From positions 1-41,313 of the forward strand of contig NZ_FQWY01000019.1 of assembly GCF_900129805.1 (NCBI RefSeq): 41,313 nucleotides of DNA, given 5' to 3'. The first letter of the stretch is position 1. Each line of letters begins with the position of its first letter. This DNA comes from Thermosyntropha lipolytica DSM 11003. GTDB lineage: Bacteria; Bacillota; Syntrophomonadia; Syntrophomonadales; Syntrophomonadaceae. The notes below the pieces were generated by a model, which made no database searches, was not told where the DNA came from, and was given only the letters and a program-made list of their open reading frames with translations. The position numbers were made by a program, and so were the translations under genes. This document shows positions 1 to 8,580 of the stretch, piece by piece.

Positions 1-129
1 GCAATGCTTATGGTTATAGGAATTTTTCCAGATTTCGTAATCGTATACTGCATTGCTGTTCGTAAAAAGAATTATGCCTCTACCTATAGAGAGGAAAACC
101 AGCTAATTAAGCCTGGGCTCCGTTTTTAA
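1..129 (+). CDS. C-terminal fragment of a possible membrane protein, cut by the window edge
   Basis: Frame 1 is open from the first base to a TAA at 127-129 and gives 42 residues. The first ~21 are hydrophobic with Phe, Ile and Val (MVIGIF, VIVYCIAV), followed by a basic, polar tail beginning VRKKNYAS. This is the usual look of a last transmembrane helix plus cytoplasmic tail. The gene would converge with ftsZ. Forty-two open codons can arise by chance at this base composition, so the call rests on the amino-acid pattern. No family can be named. The sequence to the left of the window would settle it. Confidence 0.4.
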   Translation, partial: AMLMVIGIFPDFVIVYCIAVRKKNYASTYREENQLIKPGLRF

Positions 130-319
130 TTGGGTTAAAGGTTTTATTTTCCTGTTTCAAAACCAGGCCGCAAAAATATAGTATCCATTGCTTACTTTCG
201 GGAAAGCATTTTACAAAGTGTTCACTAATTGTATTTACAACATGGCAGATAGTACAAAAGAGGTAGCAGGTATTTGACCACTAACACCTGCTACCCCAAC
301 TATTGACAAAGAACCAAAT
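130..319. other. Intergenic region between convergent genes, with hairpins but no gene
   Basis: This stretch has many stops in all frames and no convincing ORF. It holds a perfect 10-bp inverted repeat (262-271 with 286-295, GGTAGCAGGT/ACCTGCTACC, 14-nt loop). On the minus strand the repeat is followed only by a weak TCTTTT run. A smaller imperfect hairpin lies around 151-168 (CCTG...CAGG). Either could help stop transcription from one of the converging genes. I see no tRNA or known riboswitch. Confidence 0.5.
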
Positions 320-348
320 AAAAAAGCGGGATTTTAAAAAATTCCCGC
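320..348 (-). terminator. Rho-independent terminator after ftsZ
   Basis: Read on the minus strand, GCGGG pairs with CCCGC. A single-base bulge and an ATTTT/AAAAT inner stem follow, and then a run of six T residues. It lies about 45 bases past the ftsZ stop. The plus strand has no T run after the hairpin, so it serves ftsZ. Confidence 0.85.
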
Positions 349-390
349 CTATGACTTACGATATTTACAAATTTTGTATTATTTGCTTTT

Positions 391-1473
391 TTATTTTCTG
401 CGCAAAAAAGGAGGGATTTCTAAATCCGCCTTATCCAGAAGAGAAGCTGAAGTGTCTATCAACCTGGTCCTTTCTTTAGCCACTTCTTTCGATATATTAC
501 TTATATTTTGCGACCGGGAAGTATTAAATCCCGTAGCAATTACCGTTACCCTTACTTCGTCCTGTAAGCTCTCATCTATATTGGCACCAAAAATAATGTT
601 AGCCTCTACATCAGCAGCTGCATGAATAATTTCCGCCGCTTCATTAATTTCATATAAAGTAAGATCATGACCACCGGTTATATTAAAAAGTACTCCTTTA
701 GCCCCATCAATAGAAGTTTCCAGAAGAGGACTGGAAATAGCCATTCTGGCGGCTTCCGCTGCTCTATTTTCACCTGAAGCTCTGCCTATTCCCATTAAAG
801 CAGAACCAGTATTCTTCATAATTGTCTGTACATCTGCAAAGTCACAATTAATAATACCTGGCACAGCAATCAGGTCAGATATCCCCTGTACTCCTTGTCG
901 TAAAATATCATCGGCAATTTTGAAAGCATCATTAAAAGCAGTATGTTTATCAACTACCTGCAAAAGCCTGTCATTAGGTATAGTTATAAGGCTGTCTACC
1001 TCTTCCCGCAAAGCCTGAATTCCTTTTTCCGCCTGGGCACTACGCTTTCTTCCTTCAAAAGTAAAAGGTTTAGTTACTACCCCTACAGTTAAAGCCCCCA
1101 ACTCTCTAGCAATCTTGGCAATAACTGGAGCCCCCCCGGTACCGGTTCCTCCTCCCATGCCAGCAGTTACAAAAACCATATCAGCTCCTTGTAATGCCCT
1201 CTTTATCTCATCGGCACTCTCTTCAGCTGCTTTCATACCTATCTCAGGATTAGCTCCCGCTCCCAAACCTTTAGTCAATTTTTCTCCTATTTGAATCTTC
1301 TTATCAGCCTTGGAGAGGAATAAAGCCTGAGCATCAGTATTAACCGCAATAAATTCTACTCCTTTCAATCCGGCTTCTATCATGCGGTTTATGGCATTAT
1401 TACCTCCACCACCAACACCTATTACCTTGATATTAGCAAACTGCTGCATCTCAACATCAAATTCTAATGGCAT
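391..1473 (-). CDS. ftsZ: Cell division GTPase FtsZ
   Basis: This is the tubulin-like GTPase that polymerises into the Z ring at midcell and recruits the divisome. The 360-aa length is typical. The nucleotide-binding glycine-rich loop begins [10 protein letters not shown] near residues 17-26, the tubulin signature GGGTGTG is at 107-113, and a T7-loop region (GANIDES) follows later. The last residues ([11 protein letters not shown], 350-360) form the conserved C-terminal peptide that binds FtsA and other partners. The ATG is preceded by GAGGAGGT at good spacing. It is the last gene of the divIB-ftsZ unit, 19 bases after ftsA, and is followed by a terminator. Nothing is unusual in the sequence. 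Confidence 0.98.
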   Translation of the reverse strand: MPLEFDVEMQQFANIKVIGVGGGGNNAINRMIEAGLKGVEFIAVNTDAQALFLSKADKKIQIGEKLTKGLGAGANPEIGMKAAEESADEIKRALQGADMVFVTAGMGGGTGTGGAPVIAKIARELGALTVGVVTKPFTFEGRKRSAQAEKGIQALREEVDSLITIPNDRLLQVVDKHTAFNDAFKIADDILRQGVQGISDLIAVPGIINCDFADVQTIMKNTGSALMGIGRASGENRAAEAARMAISSPLLETSIDGAKGVLFNITGGHDLTLYEINEAAEIIHAAADVEANIIFGANIDESLQDEVRVTVIATGFNTSRSQNISNISKEVAKERTRLIDTSASLLDKADLEIPPFLRRK

Positions 1474-1492
1474 TTAAATACCTCCTCTGCCC

Positions 1493-2728
1493 TCAACTAA
1501 ATAAATCTTTGCAAAAATAACCCAGCTTATCGAAAAACTTATAAAACCCTTGATTATTATGCCCAGGAACACATGCCCTGCCCTTAGCAGCACAGACTAC
1601 CGCCCCAATAACGGCAGCATTTTGGGGAAGGGCAAAATCATTAGTTATCCCTCTTATACTATTAGGGACGCCTATACGTACAGGTACCCCAAAATACTCC
1701 TCCATAACCTGTACCATTCCGGGAAGCATAACTTCGCCACCTACTACCACTATTCCTCCCGGCATGCGGGAAAGACATCCAAAACTTATAAGCCTATCCC
1801 GTATCATTTCCATCATTTCCAAAACCCGGGCCTGAATTATTTCCGCCACCATACGGGCAGAAACTTCTCTTGTCTGATTACCTTGTATATTCTTTATTTT
1901 TATCGTTATCCCTTCTTTTACTAAAAAAGGACTAGCTACTCCATAATGTTCTTTTATGCGCAAAGCTTCTCCCAGAGATGTTTTAAGCACTATTGCTATA
2001 TCCCGGGTTATATATTCTCCTCCTATAGGCAAAACAGCCGTACAGGCCAGGCTTCCTCTTTCAAAAAAGCTCACTTCGGTAGTTCCCGCACCTATATCAA
2101 CAAGAACTACCCCTATTTCTTTTTCTGTAGGCAGAAGTACTGCTTCTGCAGCCAATAGAGCATTATAAAAACATTTTTCTATCTGTAAATTTATACGCTC
2201 AGCACTTCGGTACAAATTCTGTACGGCAGCAGCTTTAGCTACAATAACAGCCACTTCTGCTTCCAGCCGGCTTCCCATCATCCCTACCGGATCTCTAACC
2301 CCTTCATATCCATCAACTATATATTGCCTTTCTACTCTTTGTAATATGATTTTATCCGGGGGCAGAGGTATATTTTGCGCTGATTTTAAAACCCTCTCCC
2401 TATCCTCAGGAAGTATTTCATTCCCTGGATTACCTACAGCAATAACTGCCCTGTTATTTATGGAAAATATATCAGCCCCGGAAAAACCTACTACCGCCTG
2501 GCCAACTTCTAATCCAGTAAGCCTTTCCAGTTCACCCAGACAGCCCGCTATAGCCTGGGCAGTATTTTCAATATCTATTACATTTCCCTTACGCAAGCCA
2601 GAAGAAAAAACCTGGCTCACCCCTAAAATATTAATCTCTTTCCCAGATATAAACTCCCCTAAAGCTGCCTTGATAGTGCTGGTACCTATATCTAACCCTA
2701 CAGCTAAACCTCTCCTCTTAATAACCAT
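1493..2728 (-). CDS. ftsA: Cell division protein FtsA, actin-like membrane tether for FtsZ
   Basis: FtsA is an actin-fold ATPase that anchors FtsZ filaments to the membrane. Phosphate-1 (GLDIGTST) is close to the N terminus, phosphate-2 (VDIGAGTTE) is mid-protein, and the adenosine-side motif reads VVGGEVMLPG. The final ~18 residues (GFYKFFDKLGYF...) form the amphipathic membrane-targeting helix. I chose the ATG at 2728 (411 aa) because AAGGGG lies directly upstream and the conserved region begins soon after. A GTG at 2764 would add 12 residues but has only a weak site. The chosen ribosome binding site can pair with an upstream repeat (2765-2774). The gene sits between sbp and ftsZ, the usual Firmicutes order. 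Confidence 0.96.
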   Translation of the reverse strand: MVIKRRGLAVGLDIGTSTIKAALGEFISGKEINILGVSQVFSSGLRKGNVIDIENTAQAIAGCLGELERLTGLEVGQAVVGFSGADIFSINNRAVIAVGNPGNEILPEDRERVLKSAQNIPLPPDKIILQRVERQYIVDGYEGVRDPVGMMGSRLEAEVAVIVAKAAAVQNLYRSAERINLQIEKCFYNALLAAEAVLLPTEKEIGVVLVDIGAGTTEVSFFERGSLACTAVLPIGGEYITRDIAIVLKTSLGEALRIKEHYGVASPFLVKEGITIKIKNIQGNQTREVSARMVAEIIQARVLEMMEMIRDRLISFGCLSRMPGGIVVVGGEVMLPGMVQVMEEYFGVPVRIGVPNSIRGITNDFALPQNAAVIGAVVCAAKGRACVPGHNNQGFYKFFDKLGYFCKDLFS

Positions 2729-2774
2729 CCGCCCCTTTTTAGTACTCTTAATTACAAATACCACAAAAAGGCGG
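2729..2774 (-). promoter_or_regulatory. Inverted repeat that can mask the ftsA ribosome binding site
   Basis: On the minus strand CCGCCTTTTT (2774-2765) is complementary to AAAAAGGGGCGG (2740-2729) apart from a two-G bulge. The second arm contains the ftsA Shine-Dalgarno sequence and abuts the ATG at 2728. The loop is about 24 nt. No T run follows, so it is not a terminator. Translational control is an inference from the pairing only. Confidence 0.45.
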
Positions 2775-2803
2775 ATTTTCCTTTTTATTACTTATAATTT
2801 TAT

Positions 2804-3136
2804 TTAGTATTTTTTCAGGAGATATCGACGAATAATTCCCAGGTTCTGGAATAAGCGCACTCCAAAAACGACAACTGCCGCCAGATAAAGCTCTACTCCC
2901 AGCTTATCTCCCAAATAAGCAAGTCCAGCTGCCAGCAGGGCATTAACTATAAAACCGCTGATAAAAATTAAATTGTCAAAAGTATCCTCCATATATGCCC
3001 TAATACCGCCAAAAACCGAGTCTAACGCAGCCAGTACGGCGATGGACATATATTTAGCATAAATAGCCGGAAGCAGCGGCATTTGAAAACCTATTATAAT
3101 TCCAAGTAACAAACAAAAAACCGCCAATAACCACAT
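2804..3136 (-). CDS. sbp: Small basic protein family membrane protein (DUF1290, Sbp)
   Basis: This 110-aa, mostly hydrophobic protein has three likely membrane segments (roughly residues 2-18, 55-75 and 80-95) and a basic C terminus (IIRRYLLKKY). It carries the family's conserved centre around ALDSVFGGIRAYMEDTF. Sbp/DUF1290 proteins are found upstream of ftsA in Firmicutes division clusters, and their role is not established. The start ATG lies five bases after the upstream stop, so it is translationally linked to the DUF881 gene, whose 3' end holds a weak GGCGG ribosome binding site. Confidence 0.85.
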   Translation of the reverse strand: MWLLAVFCLLLGIIIGFQMPLLPAIYAKYMSIAVLAALDSVFGGIRAYMEDTFDNLIFISGFIVNALLAAGLAYLGDKLGVELYLAAVVVFGVRLFQNLGIIRRYLLKKY

Positions 3137-3141
3137 ATCAC

Positions 3142-3867
3142 TTATTCCGCCTTTTCTTTATATTCTACCGGTGTACTATATTCGAACTTAAGCTTGCCAT
3201 TATAAGCAGGAATCGTTACTTTGTTGACTTTCTGTACATTTACCTGTACTCCCCATACTTTAAGCATTTCTACTACTCCTCCTCTTATCATAAGTCCACT
3301 TTCCAGCATATCCGGATTGCCTATGGCTCTTATTTCAAAAGGGGGAGAGATCTTATTCCAGTTAACTAAAATCATGGTTCCCGCACATCTTATTTCCGTC
3401 ATAGCGGTTATTCTTTCTCCATTTATTGATATCGCTTCCGCTCCGGAAGCTTTAAGCTCATTAACCACCATCAGTAAATCGGTATCATGAATTAATAAAT
3501 CATTAGGGTTTTCACCAGGCTGAAGAAGGCGTTTACTGTCATCAAGAGTAACTATTATCCCCGGTCCTTCTAAAGGAAGCATACAGGCTGCCATACTAAC
3601 CTTCCTCAATTCTTCTTGCAAATCAGCCATGGCTTTATCCTGATCACGGACATTTTTTAATTTTTCTCTTAGTTCTAAAACTTCCTCAGCCAGAGCATCC
3701 CTTTCTTCCGTTACTGCATTAAGCCTCTGGGACAGTTCATTGATACGGGAAGGAAGCAAAGATTGCTGGTAACTTTGCGTAGTCTTAAATTGTATAGCCA
3801 GCATAATTCCTAAAACCAAGCATACCGAAGCTATCGATATCCAGGTTGCCTTATTGTTATTTTCCAT
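3142..3867 (-). CDS. DUF881 family protein (YlxW/YlxX-like), membrane-anchored with coiled coil
   Basis: Single N-terminal membrane anchor (ISIASVCLVLGIMLAI), a long charged coiled coil (about residues 35-85), then the globular DUF881 domain (EGPGIIVTLDDS onwards). It belongs to the YlxW/YlxX proteins, which sit between divIB and sbp in Firmicutes. Their function is unknown, though location suggests a divisome or sporulation-septum role. I start at the ATG at 3867 (241 aa), which follows AGGTG at six bases. A GTG at 3876 would add three residues. The gap to divIB is 15 bases, consistent with one transcript. Confidence 0.88.
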   Translation of the reverse strand: MENNNKATWISIASVCLVLGIMLAIQFKTTQSYQQSLLPSRINELSQRLNAVTEERDALAEEVLELREKLKNVRDQDKAMADLQEELRKVSMAACMLPLEGPGIIVTLDDSKRLLQPGENPNDLLIHDTDLLMVVNELKASGAEAISINGERITAMTEIRCAGTMILVNWNKISPPFEIRAIGNPDMLESGLMIRGGVVEMLKVWGVQVNVQKVNKVTIPAYNGKLKFEYSTPVEYKEKAE

Positions 3868-3882
3868 AATCATCACCTGCTT

Positions 3883-4608
3883 TTAATCCTTGGTTTTTAC
3901 TACCGGTTGTCCCTTAAAACGCAGATCAACATATTCTATAGCCTCATTTCCCTTATTATTAAATTCTTCTTCTAATTTTAAAACCTTTTCTAATAATTCC
4001 ATCTTCTCTTCCAGCCTATCATCCGAACCAAATTTTACTTCCGTTCCCAGCGAAGTATATATAACTACTTCTTTTTTACTATTTATATAGTGAAAATCTG
4101 ATAATCTCCTCTTCATGTCAGGAGTCAACCTGCTCCAGATCTGGTACATCATTTTCATCCCTGCCGGCTGCACTGCCTGGCCTAAATTTATTTTCGCCGG
4201 CATTTTTTCCATAGTTATAATCGGGTAATCACCTGCGGGAAAATTAGGCCTGCGGTCTATACATACACCTTCTTCATCTACACAAAGTATAACATCATTG
4301 TAAGGTATTACTGCCCATATAGTGCGTTCCTCTACCCTTATTTCAATACTACGGGGAAGGTGCCTTATAACCTGTGCCTTTTTAATCATAGGATGCAGTT
4401 CAATAGCCTTAGAACACAGTCGGTTATCTACTTCAAATATATTAATTCCCGGGAATATATCAGCTATCTCTAAAATTTCTTCTTCCGAAACTTCCTTATT
4501 TCCTGTTACATATATCCTTTCTACATTAAAAAAAGAACTGTGCAAAAAAAGATAAAGACATATCAGGGTTATTATGCTTAAAAGGCAAGCAGTTATAACC
4601 TTGCGCAT
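3883..4608 (-). CDS. divIB: Cell division protein DivIB/FtsQ
   Basis: A bitopic divisome protein of 241 aa. A short cytoplasmic N terminus is followed by one membrane helix (about 5-22) and an extracytoplasmic POTRA domain (SFFNVERIYVTGN through VEERTIWAVIPY), then the FtsQ/DivIB beta domain. With FtsL and DivIC it links FtsZ assembly to septal peptidoglycan synthesis. The ATG has AGGAGAG upstream. It is the first gene after the murA terminator, and a strong -10 element begins about 37 bases upstream, so it probably opens a separate transcription unit. Confidence 0.9.
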   Translation of the reverse strand: MRKVITACLLSIITLICLYLFLHSSFFNVERIYVTGNKEVSEEEILEIADIFPGINIFEVDNRLCSKAIELHPMIKKAQVIRHLPRSIEIRVEERTIWAVIPYNDVILCVDEEGVCIDRRPNFPAGDYPIITMEKMPAKINLGQAVQPAGMKMMYQIWSRLTPDMKRRLSDFHYINSKKEVVIYTSLGTEVKFGSDDRLEEKMELLEKVLKLEEEFNNKGNEAIEYVDLRFKGQPVVKTKD

Positions 4609-4644
4609 AAGCTTATAATCTCTCCTATAACGCTAACTGAAACG

Positions 4645-4653
4645 ATTATAGCA
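4645..4653 (-). promoter_or_regulatory. Extended -10 promoter for divIB-ftsZ
   Basis: Minus strand TGC followed by a perfect TATAAT (4650-4645) makes a TGnTATAAT extended -10. The -35 region at 17-bp spacing is poor (ATGATT, 3/6), as is common for extended -10 promoters. The start site would be near 4638, about 30 bases before divIB. It lies immediately after the murA terminator, which strengthens the call. Confidence 0.6.
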
Positions 4654-4686
4654 AATATTTGTCATAAAATCATTACAATTATTGAT

Positions 4687-4719
4687 ACAAAAAAAAGCTT
4701 GAGATAATCTCTCAAACTT
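4687..4719 (-). terminator. Rho-independent terminator after murA
   Basis: The minus strand has AAGTTTGAGA and TCTCAAGCTT arms (10 bp, one G-U pair) with a five-base loop, followed by a run of eight or more T. It begins four bases after the murA stop. It splits the division cluster into two transcription units. Confidence 0.85.
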
Positions 4720-4723
4720 ATTT

Positions 4724-5974
4724 TTATCTTCTTTCTATATCGGCTCCTAAATTTTTCAATTTTACATGTAAATTTTCATAACCGCGATCGATGTGGTAAA
4801 CCTGTTCAATTTCTGATTCTCCCGCAGCCGCCAAAGCTGCCAAAACCAGTGCAGCTCCTGCTCTAAGATCTGTAGCCTGAACTAAGGCCCCTTGCAGATT
4901 TTTCTTACCTTTAATTATGGCCACCCGCCCCTCAACCTTTATATCAGCCCCCATTCTCCGCAATTCTTGCACATGCATAAATCGATTTTCAAAAATAGTT
5001 TCTACTACCACACTGGTTCCTTTTACGGTTGCTAATAATGCAGTTATCTGCGGCTGCATATCCGTAGGGAATCCTGGATAAGGCATAGTTTTTATATCGG
5101 TAGCGCGCAAATTTTTATTCCCTGTTACCCTTAATCCCATACTGCAAGGGAATATCTCGGTCCCCATCTCCTTTAGCTTGGCTATAACCGGCTGAACATG
5201 TTCTATTATCACATTTTCTATATATATTTCCCCCCTAGTTATAGCTGCTGCTACCATGAAAGTTCCTGCTTCTATACGATCAGGAATTACCGTATGCTGA
5301 ACTCCTCCTAAATAATCTACCCCTTCAATTCTTATCGTATCTAATCCCGCACCTCGTATCCTGGCTCCCATACAGTTAAGAAAATTTTGTAAATCTACTA
5401 TTTCAGGTTCTCTGGCCGCATTACGAATTATAGTTATCCCAGGAGTCATGCTGGCTGCCATCATAATATTTTCCGTGGCACCTACACTAGGGAAATCCAG
5501 TAAAATTTCCGTTCCTTTTATATGGTTAGCTTTACCCTCCATATAACCTGCTTCTTCATTTATTTCGTAACCCAGGCTAACAAATCCCTTTACATGCAGA
5601 TCCATAGGCCTGCTACCTATCGCACATCCTCCAGGATAGGCTACCTTGGCTTCTTTAAAGCGTCCCAATAACGCTCCCATGACCAGATTGGAAGCTCTCA
5701 TTTTACGAGAAATACTTTCCGGCAGCTCACATTTAGATACACTCTTACCATCAATGATCAAAACATCTTTTTCCCTTTGCACTCTAGCCCCCAGAATCCT
5801 TAAAGCTTCGGCCATGACATTTATATCTTCTAAATCAGGTACTCCGGTTAATATCACTTCTTCATTAGCCATTATACTGGCTGCCATTATAGGAAGAGTA
5901 GAATTCTTAGAACCGCTTATTTTAACTTTACCTTTAAGCGGCTTCATATTACCCCGGATTATCAACCTGCTCAA
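4724..5974 (-). CDS. murA: UDP-N-acetylglucosamine 1-carboxyvinyltransferase MurA
   Basis: It transfers enolpyruvate from PEP to UDP-GlcNAc, the first committed step of peptidoglycan synthesis, in the cytoplasm. The catalytic cysteine is in PGGCAIGSRP at residue 117, matching Cys115 of the E. coli enzyme, so fosfomycin sensitivity is expected. The KNSTLPI motif near the N terminus varies slightly from the usual KNAALPI. I start at TTG 5974 (416 aa): GGAGGT lies exactly six bases upstream, and homologues begin near this point. The longer frame would run into murC. It follows murC by 13 bases, where murB is often found in related clusters. Confidence 0.95.
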   Translation of the reverse strand: MSRLIIRGNMKPLKGKVKISGSKNSTLPIMAASIMANEEVILTGVPDLEDINVMAEALRILGARVQREKDVLIIDGKSVSKCELPESISRKMRASNLVMGALLGRFKEAKVAYPGGCAIGSRPMDLHVKGFVSLGYEINEEAGYMEGKANHIKGTEILLDFPSVGATENIMMAASMTPGITIIRNAAREPEIVDLQNFLNCMGARIRGAGLDTIRIEGVDYLGGVQHTVIPDRIEAGTFMVAAAITRGEIYIENVIIEHVQPVIAKLKEMGTEIFPCSMGLRVTGNKNLRATDIKTMPYPGFPTDMQPQITALLATVKGTSVVVETIFENRFMHVQELRRMGADIKVEGRVAIIKGKKNLQGALVQATDLRAGAALVLAALAAAGESEIEQVYHIDRGYENLHVKLKNLGADIERR

Positions 5975-5987
5975 AAAAACACCTCCG

Positions 5988-7382
5988 CTAGGATATACCC
6001 TTAACCGCCAGGCTTTCAAGTTCACTTAGAAACTCCTCGCCTATTTTCCAAACATCTCCTGCCCCTATGGTAAGAACCAAATCACCGGCTCTAGTATTTT
6101 CCAACAAATATTTTTTTATCCTTTTAAAAGAATCAAGATATACTGCATTACAGCCTGTTCCTAAAGCAGCTTCATATACCAGCTTGCCATCAACTCCTGG
6201 AATAGGTTTTTCCGATGCTGCATATACTTCAGTAAAAATAGCTAAATCACAAGCGGAAAAAGCTTCTCCCAGCTCGCGCCACAGTTTATAGGTTCGGGAA
6301 TAACGGTGGGGCTGAAATATAGCTATTACTCTCTCCCGCTTTAAATTCTGGGCTGCCGCCAGGGTTGCTCTTATTTCGGTAGGATGATGAGCATAGTCGT
6401 CAACCACCATAATGCCAAATTTTTCACCTTTAATCTGAAAACGCCTTTTGGCTCCACTAAATTTTTTGATCTCTTCTCTTGCTTTTGCAAAATCCATACC
6501 TAGTTCTAAAGCTACCGCTATAGCAGCTATAGCATTCAAAGCATTATGCTTGCCGGGAACAGATAGTTCCACCTGTCCCAAATATACATCTTTGCGGTAA
6601 GCCTCAAAAACAGAACCTAGCTCTTTAGGGTGCCAATTTTTTATATAATAGTCATGGTTACTATTTTCCCCGTAAGTTATAGTACGAACCGAAATATCAT
6701 GTTTAATATCTGCTATATATTTATCTTCACCACAAATAACAGCAAATCCCTCGGGCCTTACTTGATTAATAAACTGCACAAAAGCCTTCTTTATATTATC
6801 GATTGACCCATAAAAATCTAAGTGATCATCTTCAATATTCGTAACTACGGCAACATAAGGAAAAATTTCTAAAAAAGAAGCATCACTCTCATCGGCTTCG
6901 ACTACAAAATAATCACTATTTCCCAGCCTGGCATTTATATGTCCATCTTGCAACTCTCCTCCTACTATAAAAGTAGGTTCTATACCACATCCCCGCAAAA
7001 CCCAATAAATCATAGAAGTAGTTGTAGTTTTGCCATGGGCTCCAGCTACGGCTATACCTTTCTTATTGTTTACCATACAGGCCAGCATCTGTCCCCGCTT
7101 TAAAACCGGAATATTTCTTTTTAAAGCTAAATTTACCTCGGGATTATCTTCAGGTATAGCTGAAGAAACTACGAGAAGATCAACCCCCTCCTTCAGGTTA
7201 GAAGAAGAATGTCCCTCATAAACTTCTATTCCCATTTCTCTGAGTCTTTGGGCGGTACCATTTATCTGGAGATCTGATCCGGTAACCTTAAATCCCTGCT
7301 CAAAAAGTATTCTAGCTATACCACTCATTCCTGCTCCAGCTATGCCTACCATATGAATCCAATGCCCTGGTATTGTGGCCAT
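5988..7382 (-). CDS. murC: UDP-N-acetylmuramate--L-alanine ligase MurC
   Basis: ATP-dependent ligase that adds L-Ala to UDP-MurNAc. The N-terminal nucleotide motif reads VGIAGAGMSGIA, the ATP loop GAHGKTTT is at about 114-121, and the Mur ligase centre (EADESDASFL) and C-terminal domain (DDYAHHPTEI) follow. I chose the ATG at 7382 (464 aa) because AAGGAGATG sits just upstream. An upstream in-frame ATG would add 15 residues with no conservation. A separate promoter may lie in the 85-base gap after murG. Confidence 0.96.
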   Translation of the reverse strand: MATIPGHWIHMVGIAGAGMSGIARILFEQGFKVTGSDLQINGTAQRLREMGIEVYEGHSSSNLKEGVDLLVVSSAIPEDNPEVNLALKRNIPVLKRGQMLACMVNNKKGIAVAGAHGKTTTTSMIYWVLRGCGIEPTFIVGGELQDGHINARLGNSDYFVVEADESDASFLEIFPYVAVVTNIEDDHLDFYGSIDNIKKAFVQFINQVRPEGFAVICGEDKYIADIKHDISVRTITYGENSNHDYYIKNWHPKELGSVFEAYRKDVYLGQVELSVPGKHNALNAIAAIAVALELGMDFAKAREEIKKFSGAKRRFQIKGEKFGIMVVDDYAHHPTEIRATLAAAQNLKRERVIAIFQPHRYSRTYKLWRELGEAFSACDLAIFTEVYAASEKPIPGVDGKLVYEAALGTGCNAVYLDSFKRIKKYLLENTRAGDLVLTIGAGDVWKIGEEFLSELESLAVKGIS

Positions 7383-7418
7383 TCTTTCATCTCCTTCTCC
7401 TTGCAGGTTACACTCTAT

Positions 7419-7448
7419 ATTATGCATAACTAATAAAAGTGGTTACAA
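7419..7448 (-). promoter_or_regulatory. Possible internal promoter for murC-murA
   Basis: The minus strand has TTGTAA (7448-7443), an 18-bp spacer and CATAAT (7424-7419). It lies in one of the wider gaps of an otherwise tightly packed operon. The match is 4/6 and 5/6. It may be a chance match in AT-rich DNA. Confidence 0.35.
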
Positions 7449-7467
7449 AATGATAACAGCCTTAAAA

Positions 7468-8565
7468 TCAGCCATTAATAATAGTTTCTACAATATCTTT
7501 TAAAGCATATGGCCTGGCTTCTTTAAGCAAATTAGCACGCATTTCAGCTAAAAGATAGGGATTATTTCGCAGGTATTCAATTTTATTATAAAGAGTATCT
7601 CCATCTAAATATTCATCAATAACCATGTCGGCAGCTTTTTTTTCCTTAAGCGCCCGGGCATTTTTTTCTTGATGTCCTTCTGCTGCATAAGGATAAGGTA
7701 TCAATATAGCAGGAAGTCCCAAAACCGCCAGTTCACATAAAGTACTGGCTCCGGCGCGACAAACTGCCAAACTGGATACGGCTAAAGCCTCCTCAATATT
7801 ATACATATAAGGAAATAACCTGAGGGTTAATTTCATTTTACCAGTATCAATACTCATGGCCAGTTTTTCTTTTATCTCTTCATAACCTGTATAACCGGTT
7901 ATCCATATTATCTGCATATCTTCATTATTCTGGTATCTTCGAACTACCTCCAGCATAGCCTTATTTATGCTCATAGCTCCCCGGCTGCCGCCGAAAGCTA
8001 TCAGAGTAAACTTGTCCTTCAGCTCCAAATGCTTAAGAGCCTCTTCTCGCTTCACTTCCATTATTTCCCGTCTCACAGGAAGACCGGTTACTTTAATCTT
8101 CTTGCCTGATAAATATTTTCTCGTCTCTTCAAAAGTAAGAAAAATACAATCTACCCGGGAAGCCAGCTTACGGTTAGCCAAACCGGGGAACACATTTTGC
8201 TCGTGTATCATAGTCTTACAATTAAAAAAAGTACCCGCCAGAACCACGGGAAAAGAAACATATCCTCCGGTTCCGAGTACTACATCAGGTTTAAATTCTT
8301 TTATTATATTAAAAGCCTGCCAAAAACTTTTGGGAACCTTGAGCAAAGACCGGGAAGCCCTCAAAAGAGAAGAACGATCTATGCCCGATATATCAACAGC
8401 GTAAAAAGGATAACCTTCCTTACTTACAATATCCTTTTCCATCCCTTTTTCTGTACCTACATAAAGTATTTGGGCCTCAGGAATAATCCTTTTTACCTCT
8501 TTAGCGATAGCTAAAGCAGGATAAATATGGCCTCCTGTACCGCCACCGCTTACTATAAGCCTCAT
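7468..8565 (-). CDS. murG: Undecaprenyldiphospho-muramoylpentapeptide GlcNAc-transferase MurG
   Basis: Membrane-associated GT28 glycosyltransferase that turns lipid I into lipid II. The acceptor-site glycine loop (GGGTGGH) is at 7-13, a second G loop appears as AFGGSRGA, and the UDP-GlcNAc site ([24 protein letters not shown]) is in the C-terminal domain. At 365 aa it has full family length. The start ATG is 15 bases after the ftsW stop, so the two are translated from one message. Confidence 0.97.
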   Translation of the reverse strand: MRLIVSGGGTGGHIYPALAIAKEVKRIIPEAQILYVGTEKGMEKDIVSKEGYPFYAVDISGIDRSSLLRASRSLLKVPKSFWQAFNIIKEFKPDVVLGTGGYVSFPVVLAGTFFNCKTMIHEQNVFPGLANRKLASRVDCIFLTFEETRKYLSGKKIKVTGLPVRREIMEVKREEALKHLELKDKFTLIAFGGSRGAMSINKAMLEVVRRYQNNEDMQIIWITGYTGYEEIKEKLAMSIDTGKMKLTLRLFPYMYNIEEALAVSSLAVCRAGASTLCELAVLGLPAILIPYPYAAEGHQEKNARALKEKKAADMVIDEYLDGDTLYNKIEYLRNNPYLLAEMRANLLKEARPYALKDIVETIING

Positions 8566-8580
8566 AACTATATTTTCCTC

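Noticed and set aside
60-120. Minus-strand GGTAGAGGCAT followed later by AGTAT, loosely like the start of a lysine riboswitch
   Set aside because: Spacing is wrong, the GC pairing after GAGG is not kept, and the rest of the L-box core is absent. A plus-strand reading frame explains part of this DNA.
5975-6025. N-terminal extension of murA beyond the TTG at 5974
   Set aside because: It overlaps murC, contains its own ribosome binding site sequence and has no family similarity.
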